Source: Liolophura sinensis
Lineage: Eukaryota > Mollusca > Polyplacophora > Chitonida > Chitonidae
DNA: 64,000 bases
NCBI RefSeq assembly: GCF_032854445.1
Contig: NC_088301.1
Location: 57,858,512-57,922,511, forward strand
Direction of reading: 5' to 3'
The notes below the pieces were generated by a model that was not told the origin of the DNA, made no database searches, and saw nothing but the letters and a program-made list of their open reading frames with translations. The first letter of the stretch is position 1, and every line of letters starts with the position of its first letter. Positions 46,601-58,600 of the stretch are shown here, one piece after another. Position numbers and translations under genes: made by a program.

Positions 46601-49600
46601 CTGTGCTTGTGGTGTCATTTTATAAAGGTATAGATACAGTCAGAAGAAGATTTAATTATGTTGTAGGCGGTTGAGAGTTTGCAGAAGACTAATTAGAAAG
46701 ATTAGTCATCATTCTACGTGCTACAACTGGTGACACATACCCACCCCCCACCCCCAAAGGTGCTTGCATTTTCTAAAGTGTTAACTCTCCAACTTTCCAA
46801 CCCCTAAATGTCGCTCGAACAAATGTGATATATTGCACGCAGTAAAATTACCAATCTAAATAAAATTACACCGCATATAGCTAACAGCGATCTAACCGAA
46901 CCTAACCGATACAAATATATATGTATACATTTAACGTGTCAGGTTATTTATTAATAGGTTAGTGTTCAATAACATCCTCACAGTAATACACGTGCATCAT
47001 TGGAAACTACCATGATGGCAATTAATGGGCTAAACAAAAGCAGCAACAACACATAAATAATGAAACACAGCCGTTTAACATCTCATAACCAGGCATTGTT
47101 TCTAACACGTTCATCAGATCAATGCGATAGAGCGTGGGTTCCAGGTAAATCAGCTCTGGCTTTAAATCGATGCCGCTGCCTTGGTTATCTGATACAGCCA
47201 TAGCCTCTAACCACAGGTATTTCCAGTTCGTTTGATACGTCTCTACCCTGCCCATCTGATTTAATTAAACTTGCAGTTTTGTGTGCAAAATGTTTTTTTT
47301 TTGCATTCCCATAATGGTTATCCCCAAATCAGTTTTGATACATTTCCAATCTTATTGGAGAAATATATATTCAATGTTCCTCAGATAAAAATATATTCAT
47401 TAAAGAAAATTTACTTTCGCCGAAATGCGTATTTACCAGAGTCCACCCAGAAAGTTATGATTATTCAGCTTGTGACGTCCCGCACAACAAGCCCTTCCTT
47501 TAGAGGTCCTTCTGCGCGGCTATGTAGATATTCACATGGACTTTTCAATAAGAACGCTGCTCGAACCCCTGTTCTAAATACTTCGACGACGATTTGTTAC
47601 CCTTTATATAAAAAAAATATTCAGCCATGCCAATTCGAACCCGTTCGGGAATCTGACAATATAGGAGTGGCCATTACGACGACCAAAATGGCAATAGAGA
47701 TGGTGTGAAAGATTTCAGATTGCTTGAAAAATATAAATAGGTTGATACTGTGGGCTACACATCTGTCTTTTAATTTTGTCGTATGCCACAGTTTATAGAA
47801 AACTTGTTGTTGTTGGAGAACATCGGCGAAGTGCAATGTTTTTAAGGATGTACATGCAGTAAGGCTTGAATTCTTTTTCAATTGCACAGCAGTATTTTTT
47901 TCAAAATGACTGTACCTCTCGCAGTGCCTTCGTTACGAGAGCAGATATAAGTTAGTGACACGGCATTTTGTGCATTTATTTAATCGAGCAAGATTGTGGT
48001 ACATCGGTGTGACTGGGAGGTATAGATAAATTCCTTTCTTGAGAAAAAAGTGATGATTTTTAAATAGTACCTCCAGAGTGTACATTGTTTTAGAACTTAT
48101 TGGCATAATAGTAGTAATAATTCTTGCAGACATAATAATATAATATTATTAGGAGCTTTGCCTGGAGGAACAATGATGTATTTTCTGTGAAAGTCATCAG
48201 GTAATTTTTGAACGGTTTGGCTGTTGCACGTGAATTAGTGTTGATATGAATTATGTAAACAAACTTTTACTTCACTAGCACACACAAAGTGTCAAGGAAT
48301 GAAGGCTCTATCTTAAGTTTTCAAGCGGCGAAAGGACAACTGTAATTAGTTCTCATATTTGTGTTTCACGGAGCCCTCATAAGCAGATTTTGGAAATCAT
48401 CATTTTTTTGCAATTCGTCATTGGCGGCGTGGATTGAATTTTAGGGACAGTCTCTTTTTAGCTGTTGGAACTGGTTAATCGGAAATAGGATACACAGATC
48501 ACATGAGGTGGTACACAAAGTGTAGAAGTGGATGTTATTTCTGTTACCACTTCACCTAATATTTTAAGAAGAGGTGCATATAATTCTGTGCGCAGAACGT
48601 GCATGCTATTTGTTGTTCTGTTGAGGTGCTGTGAATTCACACTTCGTCCTACCATGGCTGCGTTGAATTCGTGGATGGAATTTGAATGGTTTTTGAATCG
48701 TGGATTTAACAGGACGTCATGTTGCCAACATCCATAACGTTGCCATTTAAATCATAAGGAAATACTGAACTAAGTTCCAGCATCCAAAATAGTTCCACAT
48801 CATGGATTTTCTTTTCGACATCGGAATCGGCATACTTTGAAGAAGGATAAATTATGTCTTTTAGTTGAAAGCTGAAGTGGATTCGACTATGGTGGGCAGT
48901 AGAAAAATTTTTGCTTCTTTTTTCTTGACTAATTTGCTGTGGCCATTTACGCGTAGATGTAATCGTCTGTCCAACATACTGTTGACTACACCTTTTGCCT
49001 GAACAAAATAAATACAATTTGATTATGTCAGAGATGAACTGAAGTTCTATGAGGTGTGAAAGAGCGGACATGTTAGACAGTTCTTATGTCCACACTTGGA
49101 AAGTAATGAGAGATTTCGGAAGTTTGCGCCAAACAGTGGTTAATTGGAATTTACAAGGTTTGGTTTCAATTCCGTGTTTTACTGAATCATTTGCCAGGCA
49201 TTTTGATGGAAATTTGTCTTAGTACTGTAGGAACATATTAATGACTCGCCCGTCAAATCAGCACTACAATTCACAGCGTTAGTTGTATCATTGGTTTACC
49301 TATTTATGATTGACATAAATAAATAAACAGCGACTCCTTTCCGCGACTTGTAAACACGACTCACAAAAGTCCAGCTGTATGTCGCTGTGTATAGCCTTGG
49401 GAGGCCTTCTTCAATTAGTGCCAGTTCTTTCTGGCTACAATTTACAATACTTGACTTGCTCCTGGTGACCTCATGCATTCTTTCGACTGGCTGATTAACT
49501 GATGATGGTCATTGCTCGTTTACGAAGAGTGGGAAATATTTTCGTCATGGCATTAAGAGAGTGCGGCTTTCATTAGAAACGGCCCGTGAATCGGTATCAT

Positions 49601-52600
49601 CTTCGGGTCTACGTGTGCCACATATTGGCCACCGACCAATACTCACGGCTCAATATCGGTTGTAGGGCACCAGAGGAAATCCCACCCGAAAACTACAAAC
49701 CAACACGGTAAGAGTAAAAATTGCAAACATACGCCCCACTTGTCTCATTCTGTGGTTGTGTGGTGGTTTATCATCACGCACATGCACTTGAATACGATTT
49801 ACACATGAATAATATAAAGGTGTGAAAGACGCTGACTATAGTGGCCAATCCAACGATTAGGTGTTTCGTGAAAGACGCTGACTATAGTGGCCAATCCAAC
49901 GATTAGGTGTTTCGTGAAAGACGCTGACTATAGTGGCCAATCCAACGATTAGGTGTTTCGAGAAAGATGCGGACTATAGTGGCCAATCCGTTATTAATAA
50001 CGACACAGACTGATTTAATTGGTGATTTACGCCATACGTCACAGATTGAACCAATTTCTTTTGAGACTGTACGGACAAATGTCTTCTCTGCAGATAATTT
50101 CGTCGTCAAGGTTTAGCCACATTATAATCATCGCAATGAACAGTTCCTGAAAGATTTTGGCTGTCAATTTCATATACATGGCGATGTAGAGGAATTTGTT
50201 TTGCTCTTTGATAAATGAAGGCTCAAGAGACCAAGTAATTATACATTTCAGGAATAGTTCTTCTGCTGGATTCGTTGTAGATCCTGGTGGCCCGCTTCTA
50301 TCAGCTGTTTATCTTGGTTTAGTGAAGATGCCCTTCGATGGGTTCAGAACAAGCACCATCTTCCATAACTTTTGTGTAATTTTGTGTAAATGTAAAAAAC
50401 ATAATAATTCTTGAACATTCAAATCTTTAGTGTATCTTTTCACTTCGCTGTTAGAGTTTACTTGCCAATAATATCACCCAAAACAGTGCCGACATGAAAT
50501 CAGCGCAACATACGCACAGTCCCATCGGTGGATTTAGCAGTTTTGCACATGAAAAATTCAGGAATTACAGTGTAGAGTTTTCAGTGAGAAGCAGACGCCT
50601 GACTGATTCAGCACAGGCCTTAATTGGAAAGTACATGTACTTCCTCCCGGTATGAACGTGTACGGATATTAAATGTTGAATCTCGGTGTGCAGCAGCATG
50701 ACGTGCTTTGCGGTTTCAGGTGGTGGCCAGAGAAACCAGAGTGTTGATCTAATCATGCATGCTTCAGTTTAAATAATAAAGTAGTTCCCATGAATAGAAA
50801 CCTGCAATCTCCAAAGATTTGTTAAGTTTGGAGTTGAACGATATTCTAGTTTTCTATATACATATTGCCTTGTGACGATTATTTATCACATTACAAAAAT
50901 ATTTGACTGACCAAGCAGTGGCGCCACTAACATTAACAGCCTTATCAGTTATCAGTGGTTATCAATCTATTTATTAATTACTTAATACGTTAATGGATTA
51001 ATGAAAGCCACGCTTTTCTTTAATTTTATGTACAACGGGATTGCTTCCATCAAAATGCAATTAAATACGTCAGATGTGCACGTTATGTGAATATGAGCCG
51101 TTCCCATGTTAGTGGGGACGCCTAACACTCCCATCTTGGTGGGGACGCCTAACACTCCCATGTTGGTGGGGACGCCTAACACTCCCATGTTAGTGGGGAC
51201 GCCTAACACTCCCATGTTAGTGGGGACGCCTAACACTCCCATGCTAGTCGGGACGACTAACACACATGCATTATTAACAACACTGTGGTGCTATAGGCCC
51301 TACTTGTTCTCATTCTATAAGAGAAGCCGCACGCTTCAGCACGGTACTTTGCAGTTGCAATCAAATGCATCGAATACTTCTCACTTATGCCACCAGTTCG
51401 TTTGATTACTATTCATATATTATTTCTTACACATTTCTACATGATTTGATATTCTTGAGTACGGTGTAAAACACCAATTAAATAAATAAAATAAATCCTA
51501 CAGGATCTGATGGATCAGGTTGATTTGGAAATGGGTCTTAATTTCATAGTTCAGCTGTGGTGTACGAATGTCCGAACTTGTATGATTTTCTGGTAGGATT
51601 ACCTCTAGCATGGTAACACATCCGGCTTGGAAAATTTTGCATTGGTTACAAGTTTTATACTAGCGCGGAAACTGAACATGTACAATTTTCCTTTCATGAA
51701 CATGAATCTGATATCAGCATGCAAATAGAATAAAGACTTAAGGGCAAAGTTAACACATCATATGGGATGACTGGTATAACTATATGAATTATCTATCGTA
51801 CATATAATTAAAGGCTTAGTAAACATTAACAGTGCACAGCTGGGAAAAATTCCTCCTTACAATAGGTTACAAGGTAGCATTTTGATAAAGTATAAAGATT
51901 TCCATAAAGCTCTTATTGTAAGCATAATTGTTATGCTGCTAAAACATACACAATAGGGGAGTTTCGAGTACGAACTCTTTCATCGCTAAAGGAAAAACTG
52001 TCCTACTGTGTCATGTGACCTGTCAAAAAAATTAAGGAGCTGAGCGTTTGTGAAGTTTCTAAAGGAAAGAGGTGCCGTTGGTGCCTCTGGAACACAGTGA
52101 AACAAGTGACCGGCAAATTCATGTCATCAAAGGTTGCTTCTAACATTTTTCTCAAGTCATATGATACATGATGACTGTTTTTACCTTCAACGACAAAAGG
52201 GTTCGATCTCAAAACTCCAGCTTGTGTTATGAATCAAAATTTTATTTCTGTTGCAAGAATTTGTAAGGGTTGGAGCCCATCACTATAAATTAATCTACAA
52301 ATGAGCTAGGAAGAATATTGATGGTTGATGTCATGGGTTTAGTGAAGAAAAATAATGAAAAAGAAATGGCCTATGTCTCGGTTAAATAACGTACACACTA
52401 CATTGTGTGTTGAATATTTTATAGCCTAAACTGAAGCCTTACTCCCTCTCACTATAATCATCAACTGCCATGGTATAAATATACACCCCTGTGTGTAAAA
52501 ATTGCCAAAAATACAAGCCGCCCATTTTAAGAAACATTTTAATTTTTATGTTTTCAACTATTTAAGGATTTTTACCCGTGACTATCAGCTTTATTGAAGT

Positions 52601-55600
52601 ACTCGCGGTTTCCATTATCTTGATCCTAATTGGCATTTTTGAAATGAGCATGCGTCGAAGCTTGTGACTGCATATCGGTCATTCTCTCTTGTTTTTTTCT
52701 TCTAAGTGTTCGTGACACATCGCATACTTTTTTAAGTTCTTTTGTAGTTTGTGTTAAACGTGGGTTTGAGAATTTGCCTTGCGATTATTGACCTGATAGA
52801 GGCATAGTTACAGAATAGCTTTCTGTAACACGTATAGTCATAACGGAAACACGATAGAAGTAATTTGCAAAATGATTAGCACTTACTGGAATTTGAATTT
52901 CTCTGTAATTTTCCTCAGATTTTCAGAAAATCTCTACGGAGACTCAGCAGTAGGTTCGAATTTTCTGCAAACTGCTATTAAATTCAAAGTCATAGGCCTA
53001 AAACCCCGTTAGTCAAGAAAAATATGCTAATATATGAAATTGGAGAATATTGCTATTGATTTTACGCCATCGTGTAACCGGCTCAGAACGATCAACCCAA
53101 CTGGTTGTTTATTATCTGAGAGTTGTGAATAAATTACAATGGAATTCTTGAGAACGCAGTCATGTGAAACTACCCTTTTGGTATGTCCAACATATTTACT
53201 AGGTTATAGATTCTAGCTACAGCGGTTTGGTATAAAGTTGCTGTCTATTAAATCTCTGCTCTAGCCATAGTTCAGCACGAATAGGATTTTGGAACGAGGG
53301 ATCCTACTGGTTGACTCTCATAATTAGCACACCCGTCCGACGCCTCAGACCCACGTGGGACCTTACGGGTGTTGGGTAACTGGGGTCAGTTTGTGAAGGA
53401 ATCCTTCTGATTCCAAAAAACAAATACAGTAGACTCATGCATTTGACAAACCTTATTTTCCTGAGCTTAGTCGTTTATCAAAGTGTCCTTTTAAAATCCC
53501 AATGAACAAAGAACAAATCCAACAACACTAGACATTCCGGCTCCATCGATAATCCTGTTTCAGTCTCATCGTATATGAACTAAAGAAAGCTAGTAATGTA
53601 AGGATTACAGACTCAGAGCTTTAATTTCCAATTTATTTGACGTCTGTTCGAAAGTGGTGCTTCTCTGTGATGAGTTTTGTAGTGTAAGGCCTTTTTATAA
53701 TCATGCTCTTTGGCAAGAGAAAATACGGTGACACACGCATGGTCTTTCACTTCTCGAATGTCTTGGGTAAGTAATACGCGATTTCCAGTAGATCCCCCAA
53801 ATCGTATTTCACTATGCGTGGATAACTTTAAATTTAACAACCTACAAATATGCTGTTTTTGTGTTATTTCTTAAGATTGTAAGCGAAATGTTCATAAAGC
53901 CTGATGTCGTATATAGAAAAGCAGTAACATCTGAAGCCATCTATCGACCGATGAACGAATAAGTGGTGGGCGTTCTGAGATTCACTTGTTCTGTGAACAA
54001 ATAGCGGTGAGCGGACGTCATACGTTTGACAATACATCTGACAAGACCAATGTTGCAATCAAGCTGATTATAGGGTTATATCGTCAGTCATTAGACAGGC
54101 ATATTGTCCACGGTGCCAAATAACTCTTCGTGGAGTCAAAAATATTGAGGTTCATCTTACCGTTGTCATTAAGTATTCACATAGTCCCTGTCAGCGTCAT
54201 AGTTAGTATGGATGAATTTCGAATTTGTTGCATGTATCCTGGGGTAGTGTTTGTGTTCCATGCGATTTATGGAAACAAACAGGGGCCGACTAGATCCTTA
54301 TCTGTAAGACCGCTTTATGTTCCGAGGCTTTTCATCTGACGCATAACCGTTTTCATGGCCTAGTATCATTCTACTTGTTGACCTTGAGGCATAGATTTTT
54401 CATTCTTCACTGTCGATTCAAATGTAAGTTACTTGGCTTTCGTCGTTTTACACATACCCTCAATGCAGTTTTGGGAGCTGGACGTGACCAAAAGGTTTAA
54501 GGTGCTTCCCATCTGTCGCAATTAGTCACACGAAACAGAAGTTCAATAACACACTTGCAGAGCGCAGAGCTTTTGTGCGGTAAGAAGGTTCGGCTTCTGG
54601 AATATGAGAACGTTCACGTGTATAGAGAGCCCCTGCCTTTCCCAGCAGCTGGACGATGAAAAACAAAAAGATCTGTTAGGCACCACTCATGCTGCTGTGA
54701 TACGTATATGACCAGACACCAAAATACCACGTACATGTAGTCTTGTGTTTGAGTTTACCATAACATCGAATGGTACGTGTTTCATACATACTTTGTGTTT
54801 ACAACAAAGCGTTACTTAAACAGGCGCAAAAAGCTCAAGATTTAAACTTTATTTGAAAACAACGATGTCCACGTAAATTGTCTCCGTGAACACGAGACGG
54901 GTTCTTTTTAAGTCCGATGACATCACCTCATGACGAATACTGTTTATCTAACATGAAGTTCGTCGGGGAGAACTTGCGTTTTACCTTTATGACATATGAC
55001 AAAAGCCGGCTTTTGACATGAGTTTTCATGTCAGTCTTGTTAATTACCGTTTCGGCATGACTAAAACATTCACCTGTGAAGAAGAAAAAAACCACATGGG
55101 CCTACAACGGGTTATCCCATACACCATTTTAAGTGAATAGGCATATTTTATCATTAGTGCCCTGTTTTTCACAAAACGGTATTTGGTATTTGCACAGCAA
55201 GAAGGTAACACAATAAAAAATAATTCATTGGAAGAGAAATTAGGAAGAATAAGTTTCATATGCTGTTACGACCCAAACTGTATTATAAAGAGATGGCTTG
55301 TTCGAAATACACGACAGTTTAGCCGCACAAAAAGGTAACCAAAACCAGCAGATTTTATTTTACAACAATTTATTAGGTTTAACAAGAACTGATAATAAGA
55401 CTTTTACAAACACTAAAGTACTTAAGTTTAACAAGAAAGGATAGCAGTATCTATACAAATACTAAAGTACTTACATGTACAGTGGTGTCAAGTCCAAACG
55501 GACGCATATATTCCACAATGCGGAAAACAATACAGGCAGAAATGCAGAAATAAGAGGGAAAATCCACAGTATAACTGAGTGTATGACGAAATATACACAA

Positions 55601-58600
55601 AATTCCACAGACAGGGTCCGTGTATTAATAAGCACTGTGTACACACGAGCACAAATTAAACATACAAGTTCAAACTGAATAAGTGCTCGGTGGAGATATA
55701 ACATAACAAAGCCAGAGGCTATAAAGACACCAAAATTCAGCACAAAAGGCCTACTAAAGTAATACACAGCGAAAGCATCCAAAACTCTCAATAATTCTCC
55801 GTTCTCTTCCTTTGACCTGCTTTCATAGGTCTTACATAGCCTGGTGGAATTGTCTAGAATAAGAAAATTCCTGACCACTTGATGTAAACAAACAGGCACC
55901 GAACTGAGCGTATTCTGGAACACTCTAAGGCAGAGGCAGACAGTAGGCTCTGAACTCAGTGTATGTAAACAGTGGCAAGCTAAATTCAGAAGCTGACGGC
56001 AGTCGTGCACATAACAATACATGTATATAAAAATCTGCTTTTTCTAACTGACTTTCCTTCATAATGGACTCGCACAGAATTGAGTGAGTTTATTAACGTT
56101 GCTTCTCTCTTCCACAGTATGGCCAAATCCACGTAGCTGTGCGGGAATTGGTTTTGGAGAAATTCGGAGAGGACAACTGGAAGCGAATACTGTAAGTACC
56201 ATGGAAGATTGTAACATGCATGTAACATTTTAATATCTGGCAGTTGCGACAGTCTTCTGGCAAGCATCATTGCAAGCAAAAGAGCAAGAGCCGACTTTTT
56301 CTAACTGTATACAGGCACTGATGTACCTGACGACTATTGGGTTACTCTTTACCGTTGGCGGATGTTCACAGCCATCTTCCCTTGTCACAGGTGAGTGCCA
56401 TGTTTACTGTGACAACAGAAGACCATGAGGGATAACATCGCCTTCATTTCAAGCAATTATCGGTCAACAGCGGCCAGAGTCACAGAAGTCAGCAACTGAA
56501 ATGGAAAAAACCCACTGTAGCTTAAAGCGGTTTTCTAGGATTTGCACTTTGATGTTTATGTACATTCCGCGTCGGATTTCCCCTCCTCATTATTCAGTGA
56601 GCAACGAAATCCACATTTTTTCATCCCTGCTAATTATTAAAAATGCTGTGGCTTTTTACATTAAATGATACCATATCTAACACTGATCCTAAAGGTGCGA
56701 TAACAACGAAGATTTATTTATTTGATTGGTGTTTTACGCCGTACTCAAGAATATTTCACTTATACGACGGCTAGTATTAAGGAGTTCGAGGGAAATTCAC
56801 GACCATCCGTAGGCTGCTGTCAGATATTCCCATGTAGGACCAGAGAGGAAGCCACGAGGAGCTTGACTAGAGCTTACTGCGAGCGCATTGGTGAGAGGTT
56901 TAATAATCCTTATTAATCAAAGAGGAATAAATGTGCTGGACATATACAGAGAAGGACGCACTGATTGACTGCGGATACTATTTTGATCTCATGTTGTAAA
57001 GAGAAGGCAGAACTTTACGATAATGGATGTTATATTGTTTGTATGTTGTACAGAGAGAAGGCAGAACTAAATGACAGCTGATACTACTCTATATTGTATA
57101 TATGTGTATATATGTTGTAGGCAGAAGGCAGACCTGGACGATAATGAACATTTTATGGTGTTTCATCGCTACACCGACTCTGTAACCTTCAAATTAATTG
57201 GAGCTGTTTCAGAAATTCTAGGTTCGTTCTGCACTGTGTCATATGCCAAGCATTGTATATATTTCATATTTAAATCCACAACTAAGTACGACGGATGCAA
57301 CTCAAGTCAGGTGATGTCTGTTTGTTACTGTCAAAGAATTTAAATGGGTGATATCGCCACGATTGTGTGTCAAGGCACAACTGAGTAGGCTACATTTCTG
57401 AGTAAGGTACTCCTGATGAAACTCCAAATATCTCATGCATAGTCGTGTACATTTGCACAATAAATGAAAGTAGACTGAATAATTCCCCTATGCAATATGT
57501 GCATTTCATGCTTGATATTCCATTCTTTCTGTATATTTCTATGGTGGCCAAAAATGGACAGCAATAAGTCATGGATATTTTGCCAATTTTAAACAAAAAC
57601 TGAAAACAGACTTTGTATCTGTTTTATGTGTGAAGAGGTCTTAGAGCAGGTGTGATCAAGAAATTGTGGATAGAGCTGGTAAATGCAATCCAGTGCCTCT
57701 ACTAGCTGTAAGTATCGGTATTTAAATCCTCTCTTTCTATCCCATGATTTCTGCACAGGTGTACCCGTGACAGGTGTGTTAGAAGTTTTTGGAGAATATT
57801 TCTTTCAATATTGTCTCAAACACGGTTACGACAAGATGTTGAAATCCCTTGGAGAAGATTTGACAAGTTTTGTACAGAATCTCGATTCGCTACACTCCAT
57901 GCTGGCAATGAGCTACAAAAATATAGAGGCCCCTTCATTCAGGTAGCGTATTGTTATGGATCTGTAAATTAGTGTCACTTTCTTGTAAATCGCATTGTAT
58001 GTATGTACATATACATGTAGTTTGTGCATGTCGTGTCAGCTTGACTTAAATGTCAAAAATCCGAAAGAATATACCTATCCGACCTGTTTGTGATTAACAC
58101 CCAGTGCTCTGGACAAGTTAACGTCCCATGTCTTCACCGCCGCAGCTTCGGACTAGTTGTGAATATCTTGAGGAATTGTGTAGACCCAGCTGATTTTTTA
58201 AATGTCAAAAACATGTTAAAAGTTCATAAATTGGAGTGGAGGTCAACCGTGGAATGGCCCGATATATAAGGTTGATGGTTGAAGATAACTATAAAATTCC
58301 TGGAGGGAAACATTCCGGAAATTACAGATCGTTTAGGAGTTCTATATCCTTTGACATTACAGTCGACTCAAGTTCAGAGAACTGAAGGATCAATGCACCT
58401 TAACAAACGAGGTCGTCTTGTGAGAAAACTCGTACCTTTTTGTCCGATCTCAACTGACATTTATTAAAAATTCAGTACTGTATTTATATATTATGTAAGT
58501 ATTGTCTATCGTATCCCATCTATGTTCCCAGTTTCACAAAACTTCGTGAACATTTTCTTGAATCTTTTTCGCATATTATGCCGCCTTTATATGGCACTAC

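Larger units (their letters stand above)
40626..56117. other. Putative 15.5-kb first intron of the guanylate cyclase gene
   Basis: No other gene recognised with confidence. It contains SINE pieces, a hairpin at 42.45 kb, a very AT-rich tract (about 43370-43700), a Penelope-type fragment, a 46-bp array, a 27-bp array and a 183-codon antisense frame. If the start exon lies elsewhere, this would be intergenic. Confidence 0.4.

Noticed and set aside
49822-51266. CRISPR-like arrays at 49.8 kb and 51.1 kb
   Set aside because: Units are contiguous tandem repeats without unique spacers, no cas genes, and the genome is eukaryotic.
57683-57758. In-frame extension of guanylate cyclase exon 4 upstream of 57759
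   Set aside because: A consensus acceptor at 57758 restores the correct phase; the extension has no family similarity.
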